A DNA stretch of 25,769 nucleotides from Desulfotomaculum sp. (GCA_012961725.1 DTYU01000239.1:1-25769), one strand, 5' to 3'; numbered from the stretch's first letter, positions 1 to 8,656 are shown. Numbers and translations are program-made. The notes: generated by a model from the letters alone, not told the origin.

Positions 1-894
1 GCCATCGTCATGATAATCGGCGGCCTGTCCAATGCAGGGCTTTTCCCGTTCGCCGGTTTCTTCAGCAAGGACGAAATTCTTGTCGCTGCGCTGCACGCTA
101 ACACGGGACTTTACATACTGGGGCTGCTTGTCGCGTTCCTGACCACCTTTTACACCTTCCGGCTGATCTTTGTGGTCTTCTTCGGGCCGCGTTCGGAGTG
201 GTCCCCGGTCGCGCACGGCCACGGTCACGATCATCATCATGTGGAACTTCCCGATATTGGGAACCCGCGTCCGAGTCAGATATGGAAAATGCAGCCGGTG
301 GATCCCGCGGAGCGGGAAGAATCAGACCGGCACCTCAGAAAAGAGCCATGGGCCATGATCGTTCCGCTTTCAGTTTTGGCCGTGTTTGCCACGGTTGCCG
401 GTATCATAGGCTGGCCGGGTCTGGAGCACGGTTTCTCCTCGTTTATTTACTACGGGGAGCATCCGCACCACGGCGGGTTCCACATGCCAACGGTGATCAG
501 CTCCAACATTATCGTTCTGGTCGGTATTCTCGCTGCCTGGTCGATTTACGGGAAGCGGAAAACTGCCGCCGACCCGCTTTCGGAAATGCTCGGACCAGTT
601 TACAGGCTGTTTGAAAGGAAGTACTACTTTGACGAAATCTACCTCTGGATTATCCGCCGCTTTGTTGACGCTGGTGCTGCAATACTGGCATGGTTTGAAG
701 ACAACGTCTTTACCGGCGTCTTGGCCAACGGTATCGGCAGACTGATGATGGAATTGGGGCGCATCTTCAGGCTTTTCCAAAACGGTTTTGTCCAGCGTTA
801 TATGCTGCTCTTCTTCTTAGGGGTGCTGGTGATCGTGGTGATACTTTTCCTGAGTGAACCCGGTGCGGTAGCGGCGATTGGGGGGATGAAATAA
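1..894 (+). CDS. nuoL: NADH-quinone oxidoreductase subunit L, C-terminal part (5' end outside window)
   Basis: Antiporter-like membrane subunit of complex I, which takes part in proton translocation. The open frame runs in from the left edge and ends at TAA 892-894, so only about the last 297 residues are present. The family motif GLFPFAGFFSKDEIL lies near the start of the visible part, followed by hydrophobic helices and the typical C-terminal stretch with KYYFDEIYLW before a last membrane helix. A loop after the second visible helix is rich in histidine (six His in nine residues, encoded at 214-240). The stop codon is directly followed by the ATG of nuoM, as expected of a tightly packed nuo operon. 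Identity is clear from motifs and from nuoM and nuoN behind it; an Mrp-type antiporter subunit is much less likely given that gene order. Confidence 0.95.
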   Translation, partial: AIVMIIGGLSNAGLFPFAGFFSKDEILVAALHANTGLYILGLLVAFLTTFYTFRLIFVVFFGPRSEWSPVAHGHGHDHHHVELPDIGNPRPSQIWKMQPVDPAEREESDRHLRKEPWAMIVPLSVLAVFATVAGIIGWPGLEHGFSSFIYYGEHPHHGGFHMPTVISSNIIVLVGILAAWSIYGKRKTAADPLSEMLGPVYRLFERKYYFDEIYLWIIRRFVDAGAAILAWFEDNVFTGVLANGIGRLMMELGRIFRLFQNGFVQRYMLLFFLGVLVIVVILFLSEPGAVAAIGGMK

Positions 895-2403
895 ATGGGC
901 TTTCCAGTAGTTAGCGCAACAGTTTTCGCACCCTTGATCGGGGCTCTGTTGATAATGTGTATTCCTGCCGCGCGTAAGGAGGTAATCAGGTGGGTTTCGG
1001 CTGTTGCAACGGGCATTTCCCTTGCCCTCTCGATCTACCTGGTTTTTGCCTATGATCTCGCGGCGGGGGGCGTCCAGTTTGCAGAAAAGATAGACTGGCT
1101 ACCGGCATTCGGTGTTAAATACTATGTAGGTATCGACGGCATAAGCGCGACGCTTCTGCTGCTTACCGCGATTGTTGGGTTCACCGGGGTGTTTGCCTCA
1201 TGGGGAATCCAAAATCGGGTTAAGGAGTACTATATTACCTTTTTGGCCCTTACCTTTGCGTGCGCAGGAGTATTTGCTGCTTTTGACCTGTTTCTCTTCT
1301 TCGTCTTCTTTGAACTGGCTGTTCTGCCTAAGTATGTGCTGGTCGCCGTCTGGGGGAGTACAAAGAAGGAGTATGCGGCAATGAAGCTCGCTCTCTACCT
1401 GACGTTGGGGGGAGCGATCATCCTCCTCGGCATCTTCTGCGTTTATTTCGCGGCGGGCATCAATACCATGGACCTGTTAGAATTGGCGCGGCACCAGTTT
1501 ACGCATAACCAGCAGGTATGGTTGTTTGCATTGCTCACGTTAGGCTTTGCCGTCCAGGTTCCCATCGTTCCGCTGCACTCGTGGTTGCCCGACGCCCATA
1601 CGGGTGCACCCACCGCCGGTAGTATGATCCTCGCCGGCGTCGTAATGAAATTGGGTGCCTACGGTATCATCCGCGTGGCGATCTGGCTGTTCCCGGAGGG
1701 TGCGGTCATCTGGGCACCGGTGGTTGCGATCCTTGCGGTGATCTGCGTCATTTATGCTGCTTTTGTAGCGATGGGTCAAAAGGACCTGAAATACATGATC
1801 GCGAACTCAAGTATCAGCCATATGGGTTATTCGGTGTTAGGTGTAGGAGCGCTTACCGCGGCTGCTCTGTCCGGAGCGCTCTTCCAGTTCTTCGCCCACG
1901 GGATTATGGCCGCCCTCAACTTTGCCATCGCTGGCATGACTTATGACCGGACGCATACCCGCATAATAGCCGCGATGGGAGGATTGGCCAAAGTTATGCC
2001 GGTGATCGCGATCGCCTTTGCTATCGGGTGCTTAGCTTCGGTAGGTCTCCCAGGAACCGCGAGCTTTTGGGCGGAGTTCTCGGTATTCGTGGGTTCATTC
2101 CCGATCTTCCCCACTCTGACCATCCTGGCCATCTCGGGCATTGTCTTCACCGCGTATTATATGCTGCGTGCCATACAGCGAGTCTTTTTCGAACCGCTTC
2201 GGCACAAGGAGTTTGCGACTCTCTCCGATGCCCAGTGGTATGACTGGGTTGTGGTAAGCGTAATAATCTTCTTCATAATCGGGATGGGTGTATATCCTTC
2301 ACTGCTGATGGACTTGATCAGTAACGGACTGAGCCCGATCCTGGCGGGGTTGCCGGAACCTTCGGCGGGTGGCTGGCTAGCGTTCTTAGGAGGTGTGCAG
2401 TAG
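895..2403 (+). CDS. nuoM: NADH-quinone oxidoreductase subunit M
   Basis: Second antiporter-like membrane subunit of complex I, 502 residues, the usual family length, strongly hydrophobic throughout. Visible landmarks are the glutamate in FFELAVLPKYVLVAVWG (E140), which matches the conserved proton-channel Glu of NuoM, the signature HSWLPDAHTGAPTAGS from residue 228, and the channel lysine in VVMKLGAYG (K252). The ATG follows the nuoL stop without any spacer, and a G-rich run at about 881-885 can serve as ribosome binding site. The protein sits in the membrane arm and is translated with nuoL and nuoN. No anomalies were seen. Confidence 0.97.
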   Translation: MGFPVVSATVFAPLIGALLIMCIPAARKEVIRWVSAVATGISLALSIYLVFAYDLAAGGVQFAEKIDWLPAFGVKYYVGIDGISATLLLLTAIVGFTGVFASWGIQNRVKEYYITFLALTFACAGVFAAFDLFLFFVFFELAVLPKYVLVAVWGSTKKEYAAMKLALYLTLGGAIILLGIFCVYFAAGINTMDLLELARHQFTHNQQVWLFALLTLGFAVQVPIVPLHSWLPDAHTGAPTAGSMILAGVVMKLGAYGIIRVAIWLFPEGAVIWAPVVAILAVICVIYAAFVAMGQKDLKYMIANSSISHMGYSVLGVGALTAAALSGALFQFFAHGIMAALNFAIAGMTYDRTHTRIIAAMGGLAKVMPVIAIAFAIGCLASVGLPGTASFWAEFSVFVGSFPIFPTLTILAISGIVFTAYYMLRAIQRVFFEPLRHKEFATLSDAQWYDWVVVSVIIFFIIGMGVYPSLLMDLISNGLSPILAGLPEPSAGGWLAFLGGVQ

Positions 2404-2404
2404 A

Positions 2405-3829
2405 ATGGGCGTGGGTTTGTTACTGCCTGAGATCATTGCCTGCATGGGCGGTTTAGTGATACTCACGGAACGTTTGTTCAGTAAGGGTGAACCCGAGCGC
2501 AAGGACGCAGCATGGTTCGGTGCCAGCGTACTAATAATAGCAGGTGTTGCGGCGTTGCGGCTGCTCGGAGTCAACGAAACCGCTTTTCATGGCAGTTACC
2601 GGGTTGATGATCTTGCCGTTTACTTCAAACTTGTAGCTGTTGTGGCCGGTGCAGTTACCCTTCTCTTTGCACCTGACCTGCTCTCACAGCGGCGGGTGAA
2701 GTCGGGTGATTTTGCAGCACTTGTCCTGTTTGCCGCTACGGGCATGATGCTTCTGCCTTCCGCGTTAGATTTCATCACACTCTTCATCTCGCTCGAGCTG
2801 ATCAGCATCAGCTTCTATGTATTGATAGGTATACAGCGGGGCGAGGTGCGCCCGGCAGAAGCAGGCTTGAAGTATCTGCTTTTAAGCGGTTTGGCATCAG
2901 CGGTATTGCTGTACGGGATGAGCCTGATTTACGGGCTCACGGGCAGTACTTACCTAACTGCGATAAGGCAGGCTTTCAGTGTGGGCGAATGGCCGCTGCT
3001 GGCTGGGATCGGCAGTTTGATGATCTTGGTCGGGCTTGGGCTCAAGATCTACCTCGTTCCTTTTCACATGTGGGCGCCCGATGTTTACGAGGGCGCACCG
3101 GCACCAACGGTTGCTTTTCTGGCAGCCGGATCAAGCGCTGCTGCCTTGGCAGCGGTGCTCCGGCTCTTTGGCGAAAGCCTGACAGGTTTAAGCGGGGTGT
3201 GGCTGCCAGTCTTGCTTATCCTCGCGGTGGTCACCATCGCGCTAGGTAACATAGTGGCCCTGCCTCAGACCAACATCAAACGCCTGTTGGCTTACTCCAG
3301 TATTGCCCACGCTGGTTACATCCTCCTTGCCATAGTTGCGCAAAGCAGTGCCGGCACGGCAGCAGTGATGTATTACTGCTTCCTCTACGCCATAACTACG
3401 GTGGCCGCCTTCGGAGTAATCAGCGCGTTTGCAGAAACCTCGGGGGGTGAAATCCGTAGCTTCGCGGGGCTTGCCCGTCGTTCGCCCTTCCTCGCCTTCG
3501 TGATGCTGATTTCGCTGGCCTCCCTTGCCGGTATACCACCTCTGGCCGGGTTTATGGCGAAGTTTGCGGTCTTCGCAGCCGCGGTGCAAGCGGGTTATGT
3601 CGTGGCAGCCGGCATTGCGCTGTTGTTAAGCGTTATCTCGATCTACTACTATTTCATGGTCATTAGGGCGATGTATGTCGATGAGCCTGTTGAAACAGCT
3701 CCGATTCCCTGTGGCTGGGGGACGCAGGCGGCACTGCTGATCGGGTTGGGTGGCATAATACTCCTGGGCCTTATACCGTGGCCGCTATTGCGTTTAGCCC
3801 AGGAAGCCGCTAATTTTGCCCGTTTCTAA
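2405..3829 (+). CDS. nuoN: NADH-quinone oxidoreductase subunit N
   Basis: Third antiporter-like subunit of complex I, 474 residues, polytopic. The motif LVPFHMWAPDVYEGAPAP around H221 and the lysine-bearing helices LKYLLLSG and NIKRLLAYSSIAHAGY are typical of NuoN. The frame is open back to a GTG at 2393, but the Shine-Dalgarno AGGAGG at 2388-2393 overlaps that GTG, so the ATG at 2405, eleven bases downstream of it, is the supported start. The gene begins one base after the nuoM stop and is the last of the operon: an intrinsic terminator follows at 3851. NuoN as the final gene of a nuo cluster is the common arrangement. Confidence 0.96.
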   Translation: MGVGLLLPEIIACMGGLVILTERLFSKGEPERKDAAWFGASVLIIAGVAALRLLGVNETAFHGSYRVDDLAVYFKLVAVVAGAVTLLFAPDLLSQRRVKSGDFAALVLFAATGMMLLPSALDFITLFISLELISISFYVLIGIQRGEVRPAEAGLKYLLLSGLASAVLLYGMSLIYGLTGSTYLTAIRQAFSVGEWPLLAGIGSLMILVGLGLKIYLVPFHMWAPDVYEGAPAPTVAFLAAGSSAAALAAVLRLFGESLTGLSGVWLPVLLILAVVTIALGNIVALPQTNIKRLLAYSSIAHAGYILLAIVAQSSAGTAAVMYYCFLYAITTVAAFGVISAFAETSGGEIRSFAGLARRSPFLAFVMLISLASLAGIPPLAGFMAKFAVFAAAVQAGYVVAAGIALLLSVISIYYYFMVIRAMYVDEPVETAPIPCGWGTQAALLIGLGGIILLGLIPWPLLRLAQEAANFARF

Positions 3830-3850
3830 CCGTGCATAGGTATCACTTGT

Positions 3851-3888
3851 CGCCGGGAGGCTGTACAAAACCGCCTCCCGGCGATTTT
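3851..3888 (+). terminator. Intrinsic terminator of the nuo operon
   Basis: A perfect 11-bp stem (CGCCGGGAGGC at 3851-3861 paired with 3873-3883) with an 11-base loop is followed by ATTTTCCC. It begins 22 bases after the nuoN stop. The stem is very GC-rich and the T tract short but present. The remaining bases to the fhs stop (3889-4081) hold no convincing gene. Confidence 0.88.
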
Positions 3889-4081
3889 CCCTGAGTTTGT
3901 CAGTTAACACGGCTCAAATCCGCATGAGCACCGAACTCCTTTTTTCAAAAACGTATAGGAGGATGCCTTTCGCTGCACTCAGGCACAAAACGAAATTGTT
4001 AGAGAAAACGGATGTTCCTGTGGGGAACTCCCTAAAAAACCGCTCTTCCCTTTTGATGCCGACGTCCGACGATCAACGACC

Positions 4082-5785
4082 CTAAAACAACCCTACAGTA
4101 CGCCCGTTTTCGTCGATATCAACCTTGAAGGCCGCAGGCCGGGAAGGCAGCCCGGGCATGGTCCGCATCGCTCCTGCGAGAGGATACAGGAACCCCGCGC
4201 CGATCGATGCACGGATGTCCCGGATGGGAAAGATGTAATCACCTGGTACGTTTAAAAGCTTTGGATCATGAGAGATGGAGAGATGCGTCTTCGCCATGCA
4301 GATGGGCAGTTTGCCCCAGCCCTGCGCTTCAAACTGCTGGATCTTCCTTTCCGCCAGGGGCTCATACCGCACGCCCGCAGCGTTATAAATCCTGGCAGCC
4401 ATGACCTCGATCTTTTCCTTAATGGTAAGCTCGTCCGGGTAAAGGAACTGGAAGTTTGCCGGTTTCTCGCAGGCCTCCACGACGGCCTTCGCCAAGTCGA
4501 TCGCTCCTGCGCCGCCCTCGGCCCAGACTGTGATCGGGTAAGCTCCCTCCGCCCCGGCCTCCAGCGCTTTCTGCCGCACCGCCTCCACCTCGGCGTCGGT
4601 ATCAGATACAAACCGGTTTACCGATACCAGTACGGGAACGCCGAATGATTTGGCGATCTTGATCATGTGCGCCAAGTTCGCGCAACCCTGCTCCACTGCG
4701 GGCACGTTTTCCTTAAGTATCTCCTCCGGCAGCGGCCTGCCGGCAACCACGTTGCCGACACCCCCATGCATCTTTAGCGCACGGATGGTACAGGTGATTA
4801 CCACGCAGTCGGGCTTCAGCCCCGAGTAACGGCACTTGATATTCATAAACTTTTCCATGCCTAAGTCCGCGCCGAACCCGCTTTCCGTGACGACGTAGTC
4901 TGCCAACTTCAGCCCGATCATGTCAGCCAGCACCGAGCACTGTCCGTGGGCGATGTTGGCGAAAGGCCCGGCATGGAGTATGCAGGCCTGCCCCTCGAGC
5001 GTCTGCATCAGGTTCGGTTTTATGGCCTCCTTCATGATCACGGTCATCGCCCCTGCCGCTTTCAGGTCCTCTGCCGTTACCGGCCTGCCGTCGTAAGTGT
5101 AACCTATGACAATCCTTGCAAGTCGTTTTCGCATGTCCTGAAGACCGGTGGTAAGTGCAAGAATGGCCATCACTTCTGAAGCCACCGTGATGTCGAAACC
5201 GGTCTCCCGCGGATAACCGTTTTCCCTGCCGCCCAAGCCAACCACCACGTTGCGGAGCACCCGGTCGTTGACGTCCACCACCCGCTGCCACATGATCGTA
5301 AGGGGATCGATCCCGAGCGGGTTCTTGTGGAGGATCGAGGCGTCGATCATCGCCGCCAGCAGATTGTGTGCCTGGCCGACCGCGTGGATATCGCCGGTGA
5401 AGTGGATATTCAGGTCCTCCATCGGCACGACCTGGGAGTAACCGCCGCCGGCAGCCCCGCCTTTAATGCCGAAGACCGGCCCCATCGAAGGCTGCCGCAA
5501 GGTGCAGATCACCTTTTTCCCGATCTTGCCCAATCCCTGGGTAAGACCGATCGTGGTAACCGTCTTTCCTTCACCCAGCGGCGTGGGCGTTATCGCGGTA
5601 ACATCGATGTACTTTCCGTTGGGGCGGCCGCGGAATTTCTCCAAAACCTCCAAGTTGATCTTTGCCTTATAACGGCCGTAGAAATCGTAGTCGTCTTCGT
5701 CAAGACCGACCGAGGCCGCTATATCCCGGATTGGGATCATCTTATGGGCCTGGGCGATCTCTAAGTCACTCGGCACAACCCGCAT
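4082..5785 (-). CDS. fhs: Formate-tetrahydrofolate ligase
   Basis: Makes 10-formyl-THF from formate, THF and ATP; in acetogens and many sulfate reducers it is the second step of the methyl branch of the Wood-Ljungdahl pathway, and elsewhere it feeds one-carbon biosynthesis. The 567-residue protein is close to the usual 555-560. The nucleotide-binding stretch TPTPLGEGKT lies at residues 66-75 (K74), followed by the family block TLRQPSMGPVFGIKGGAAGG with R97, and by the conserved HAVGQAHNLLAA region. The ATG at 5785 is preceded by GGGATGGGAAGCTG, a moderate ribosome binding site. The gene is monocistronic here: it converges on the nuo operon and is separated from ndk by the repeat region. No convincing promoter or terminator was found. 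Cytoplasmic, expected tetramer. Confidence 0.97.
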   Translation of the reverse strand: MRVVPSDLEIAQAHKMIPIRDIAASVGLDEDDYDFYGRYKAKINLEVLEKFRGRPNGKYIDVTAITPTPLGEGKTVTTIGLTQGLGKIGKKVICTLRQPSMGPVFGIKGGAAGGGYSQVVPMEDLNIHFTGDIHAVGQAHNLLAAMIDASILHKNPLGIDPLTIMWQRVVDVNDRVLRNVVVGLGGRENGYPRETGFDITVASEVMAILALTTGLQDMRKRLARIVIGYTYDGRPVTAEDLKAAGAMTVIMKEAIKPNLMQTLEGQACILHAGPFANIAHGQCSVLADMIGLKLADYVVTESGFGADLGMEKFMNIKCRYSGLKPDCVVITCTIRALKMHGGVGNVVAGRPLPEEILKENVPAVEQGCANLAHMIKIAKSFGVPVLVSVNRFVSDTDAEVEAVRQKALEAGAEGAYPITVWAEGGAGAIDLAKAVVEACEKPANFQFLYPDELTIKEKIEVMAARIYNAAGVRYEPLAERKIQQFEAQGWGKLPICMAKTHLSISHDPKLLNVPGDYIFPIRDIRASIGAGFLYPLAGAMRTMPGLPSRPAAFKVDIDENGRTVGLF

Positions 5786-5945
5786 CAGCTTCCCATCCCT
5801 TCTACTAAAGTAAATTCTCCAGCCTGTGGAAGGCTTTCAATCGTTTTAGTTTAACACCTTCTTATCCTGGGTAACAACAAAACCGGTATTAAAATGCCGG
5901 AAATTCAGGTCAAGCTGTCAAAATCGGGTACCAACCTGTATAGCA
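5786..5945. other. Non-coding gap upstream of fhs
   Basis: No gene is visible. The only structure seen is an 18-bp near-palindrome at 5883-5900 (CCGGTATT..AATGCCGG, one G-T type mismatch) in the region where the fhs promoter should lie. A TTGACC-like -35 can be read on the minus strand at about 5909-5914, but the matching -10 is poor, so no promoter is called. The palindrome could be an operator or a small RNA hairpin. Confidence 0.4.
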
Positions 5946-6065
5946 GAGGTCAGAGGTCAGAGACCAGAAGTCAGGAGTCAGAACATCGAAGATAGAATAC
6001 AGAATGTAGAATTATAGAAGATAAAAGATAGGAGAGAGAAGATCGAAGTAAGGAGACAGGAGTTT
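5946..6065 (+). repeat. Degenerate heptamer array, left arm (about 17 units)
   Basis: Reading from 5946, the sequence breaks into consecutive 7-base units of the form GAAGTCA, drifting to GAAGATA and GAATGTA. Ten units run in register to 6015, one extra base shifts the frame at 6016, and seven further units run from 6017 to 6065. Nearly every unit starts G-A-A, G-A-G or G-G-A. The tract is purine-rich on the plus strand and carries no supported gene. It is the longest of several related arrays in this window. Confidence 0.85.
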
Positions 6066-6071
6066 TTATGA

Positions 6072-6094
6072 AGGAATTCGCGTAGCGAATTCCT
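6072..6094. repeat. Perfect 10-bp inverted repeat between two heptamer arrays
   Basis: AGGAATTCGC (6072-6081), a GTA loop, then GCGAATTCCT (6085-6094). The arms are perfect. There is no T tract after the second arm on either strand, so it is not a standard intrinsic terminator, although it lies 35-57 bases past the ndk stop and could protect the 3' end of the ndk mRNA. Heptamers of opposite polarity flank it on both sides. Confidence 0.8.
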
Positions 6095-6103
6095 ACAAAG
6101 ACT

Positions 6104-6131
6104 ATTCTGAATTCTGAAGTCTGACTTCTTA
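6104..6131 (-). repeat. Degenerate heptamer array, right arm (4 units)
   Basis: Four 7-base units (ATTCTGA twice, then AGTCTGA and CTTCTTA on the plus strand) read as TCAGAAT-type units on the minus strand, the opposite polarity to the array left of the palindrome. The last unit contains the complement of the ndk stop codon (6129-6131). Confidence 0.75.
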
Positions 6132-6578
6132 CTCACATATCCACGCGTCCACGGCGCGGTCATACGTCAAAACCTCGCCGTCCTTAAAGAAGAGGCTGAT
6201 CTCACGTACTGCGCTTTCGGGGGAGTCCGACCCGTGCACAATGTTCCGGCCGATATCGATACCGTAGGTCGCGCGGATTGTCCCCGGGAGCGCCTTCTGC
6301 GGATCGGTGGCGCCTAACATCTCCCTGGCCGCAGCCACAACGTTCTTGCCCTCCCATACCATAGCCACCACCGGCCCGGAGGTTATATAAGCGACCAGCC
6401 CTTGGAAAAACGGCTTCTCCCGGTGCTCACCGTAATGGATCTCTGCAACCTCGCGCCGTACGGTAAACATCTTGAGCCCCGCGAGTTTGTAACCACGCCG
6501 CTCGAACCGGGCGATTATCTCGCCGACAAGACCCCGCTGGACCCCGTCAGGCTTGACCATGATAAAAGTCTGCTCCAA
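6129..6578 (-). CDS. ndk: Nucleoside diphosphate kinase
   Basis: Transfers the gamma-phosphate between nucleoside triphosphates and diphosphates through a phosphohistidine. The 149-residue protein has the canonical N-terminus MEQTFIMVKPDGVQRG and the active-site block NIVHGSDSPESA with H115. The start is a TTG at 6578: a perfect AGGAGG (6588-6593) lies nine bases upstream, and an ATG start at 6560 would remove conserved residues and sit too far from it. That Shine-Dalgarno overlaps the ftsH stop region, so ndk is probably translated from an ftsH-ndk transcript (13-base gap). Its stop codon is embedded in a heptamer repeat. Confidence 0.96.
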   Translation of the reverse strand: MEQTFIMVKPDGVQRGLVGEIIARFERRGYKLAGLKMFTVRREVAEIHYGEHREKPFFQGLVAYITSGPVVAMVWEGKNVVAAAREMLGATDPQKALPGTIRATYGIDIGRNIVHGSDSPESAVREISLFFKDGEVLTYDRAVDAWICE

Positions 6579-6591
6579 AAAACCTTGCCTC

Positions 6592-8598
6592 CTACTTCAA
6601 CTTCGTGCCACATCCGGACGTAGAGGCGGTCACGTCGACTGATTTTCCGCGGGGGCCTTCGCAAGACTCCCCCAACTCGCTCACCTTGTTAAAAGTTACC
6701 ACCGGCTCAGGTTTTGCTACTGGGAGGGGACATTTCGTATCCCTGTCCTTGTTGAACGATACCGCCGGGGCAAGTCTCTCTTCAGACGGCTCTTCCTGGG
6801 GAGACTCCATGAGCCGGGCGAACTCATCCGCCTCGATCGTCTCCACTTCCAAAAGCCTGTTTGCCACCCGCTCCAGGGCATCCCGGTGCGTCGTTAAAAT
6901 CTCCCGTGCCCGGTTGTAACATTCATCAATGAGCCGCCGCACCTCGCGGTCGATTGCGTAAGCCACTTCCTCACTGTAGTTGCGGTCGCGGGCAAGATCC
7001 CGTCCCAAAAACGGGGTATCGTACTTGCTCCCGAAGGTAAGCGGACCTAACTCTTCGCTCATGCCGTATTCCATGATCATTCGCCGGGCGATTTCGGTAA
7101 CCCGTTCCAAGTCGTTCTGCGCCCCGGTGCTTATCTCTTTCAGCATGAGGTCTTCAGCCACCCGCCCGCCAAGGAGCATTGTGACCTGGTCCATGAGCTG
7201 AGAGCGCGTCATGTAGTAACGGTCCTCTTTCGGCAGAAGAAGCGTGTATCCTCCGGTCCGTCCCCGGGGGATGATTGAAATCTTATGCACAGGATCGGTA
7301 TTCGGCAACAGGTAGCCTACGATAGCGTGGCCGGCCTCGTGGTACGACACCAGGCGTTTTTCCTTGTCACTGATGACGCGGGACTTCTTTTCGGGACCGG
7401 CGATAACTCTCTCCACCGCGTTTTCCAAGTCGTCCATATCAATCTTTTTCTTGTTCCGCCTGGCCGCCAAGAGCGCCGCCTCGTTTATCACATTTGCCAG
7501 GTCGGCGCCGCTGAATCCCGGCGTCCGCCGTGCAATAACATCTAACTTGACCTCCTCCGCCAACGGTTTGCCGCGCGCATGCACCTGCAAGATCTCAGTG
7601 CGCCCATTGATGTCTGGCATATCCACCACGATCTGCCGGTCGAACCGGCCCGGGCGCAGAAGCGCAGGGTCAAGGATGTCCGGCCTGTTAGTCGCAGCAA
7701 CAACGATTATCCCGTCGTTAGGATTGAAACCGTCCATCTCAACCAAAAGCTGGTTCAAGGTCTGCTCGCGCTCGTCGTGGCCGCCGCCGAGGCCTGCACC
7801 CCGCTGCCGCCCAACGGCGTCGATCTCGTCGATAAAAACGATACAGGGAGCGTTCTTCTTAGCCTGCTCAAAAAGGTCCCGCACCCGTGAGGCACCCACA
7901 CCTACGAACATCTCCACAAAATCGGAACCGCTGATGCTGAAAAAGGGAACCCCGGCCTCCCCGGCCACGGCGCGCGCAAGCAGCGTCTTACCGGTTCCTG
8001 GAGCGCCGAAAAGCAGCACCCCTTTGGGAATACGCGCGCCCAACTCGCTGAATTTCCGCGGGTTCTTCAGGAACTCGACCACCTCCTGAAGCTCCTCCTT
8101 GACCTCCCCAATCCCGGCCACGTCAGCGAAGGTAACCCGCTTCCGCTCATCGGTATGCAACCGTGCCCGGCTCTTGCCGAAAGACATCACGCGGCCGCCG
8201 CCGCCCTGCGTCTGCTGGATCATAAAGAAGAAAAGCCCGACAAAAATGAGCACCGGCAAGAGCGCCGTCAAGAGATTCGCCCACCACCCCGGTTCCTGCG
8301 GGGGCTGCTGATCGATCTGCACACCCTTTTCTTTCAAAAGGGGATAAAGCGTATCGTCAAGCACAGGGCCTGTTGTTTTGAACTTTTTGCCGTCGCGCTT
8401 CGTTCCCTCTATGAAGTTGGTTTCGTTCTGGGTCCGGATGACCACAGAGGCAACCTCGCCCTGCTCCAACGCCTGGGTAAACTCGCTGTACCGAATGGTT
8501 TCTACATCGGTCTTGGTAGGGGTGGCATATCTGATAAGCAAAACTATAACCAGGACGATGAGCAGGTATATGCCCAGATTCTTTAGGTGCTGTTTCAA
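6592..8598 (-). CDS. ftsH: ATP-dependent zinc metalloprotease FtsH
   Basis: Membrane-bound AAA+ protease for quality control of membrane and regulatory proteins. In 668 residues: a first membrane helix (about 8-24), an extracytoplasmic segment, a second helix (about 108-127), Walker A GAPGTGKT (198-205), Walker B IVFIDEID (253-260), second region of homology ATNRPDILDPALLRPGRFD, zinc motif HEAGH (420-424) and the third ligand in GAQNDLERV (D496). The start is TTG at 8598, placed by GGAGGAGAG just upstream. The tail after about residue 600 is unusual: Pro-rich, with three Cys and two similar segments, PAVSFNK and PVVTFNK. In B. subtilis hprT lies between tilS and ftsH; here it does not. ndk follows closely. 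Confidence 0.97.
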   Translation of the reverse strand: MKQHLKNLGIYLLIVLVIVLLIRYATPTKTDVETIRYSEFTQALEQGEVASVVIRTQNETNFIEGTKRDGKKFKTTGPVLDDTLYPLLKEKGVQIDQQPPQEPGWWANLLTALLPVLIFVGLFFFMIQQTQGGGGRVMSFGKSRARLHTDERKRVTFADVAGIGEVKEELQEVVEFLKNPRKFSELGARIPKGVLLFGAPGTGKTLLARAVAGEAGVPFFSISGSDFVEMFVGVGASRVRDLFEQAKKNAPCIVFIDEIDAVGRQRGAGLGGGHDEREQTLNQLLVEMDGFNPNDGIIVVAATNRPDILDPALLRPGRFDRQIVVDMPDINGRTEILQVHARGKPLAEEVKLDVIARRTPGFSGADLANVINEAALLAARRNKKKIDMDDLENAVERVIAGPEKKSRVISDKEKRLVSYHEAGHAIVGYLLPNTDPVHKISIIPRGRTGGYTLLLPKEDRYYMTRSQLMDQVTMLLGGRVAEDLMLKEISTGAQNDLERVTEIARRMIMEYGMSEELGPLTFGSKYDTPFLGRDLARDRNYSEEVAYAIDREVRRLIDECYNRAREILTTHRDALERVANRLLEVETIEADEFARLMESPQEEPSEERLAPAVSFNKDRDTKCPLPVAKPEPVVTFNKVSELGESCEGPRGKSVDVTASTSGCGTKLK

Positions 8599-8650
8599 AA
8601 AACTCTCCTCCCATATAAGATCACGAGCCGTTTAACACTTTAACCAATAG

Positions 8651-8656
8651 ATTATA
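8651..8656 (-). promoter_or_regulatory. Possible -10 element upstream of ftsH
   Basis: The minus strand reads GGTATAATCT here, a perfect TATAAT about 53 bases before the ftsH TTG. No good -35 hexamer stands at 16-18 bp, and a second TATAAT-like site lies 22 bases further up, so this is a weak call. The rest of 8599-8816 holds no gene. Confidence 0.4.

Noticed and set aside
3897..4085. 62-residue ORF between nuoN and fhs
   Set aside because: Starts at TTG without ribosome site, overlaps the fhs stop region, and the product shows no family feature or compositional sign of coding.
5946..6065. CRISPR array
   Set aside because: Units are 7 bases, contiguous and degenerate, without the 21-40 base repeats and unique spacers of CRISPR, and no cas gene is present.
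6072..6094. Intrinsic terminator of ndk
   Set aside because: The palindrome is perfect, but no T tract follows on the minus strand; kept as an inverted repeat only.
5978..6163. 61-residue ORF on the minus strand over the repeat region
   Set aside because: Translation of heptamer repeats and of the ndk 3' end in another frame; no ribosome site and no family similarity.
7364..8089. Long open frame (241 residues) on the plus strand inside ftsH
   Set aside because: Serine/proline-rich shadow of the conserved AAA domain on the other strand; the same kind of long antisense frame occurs inside mazG (17745-18473) and spoIIE.
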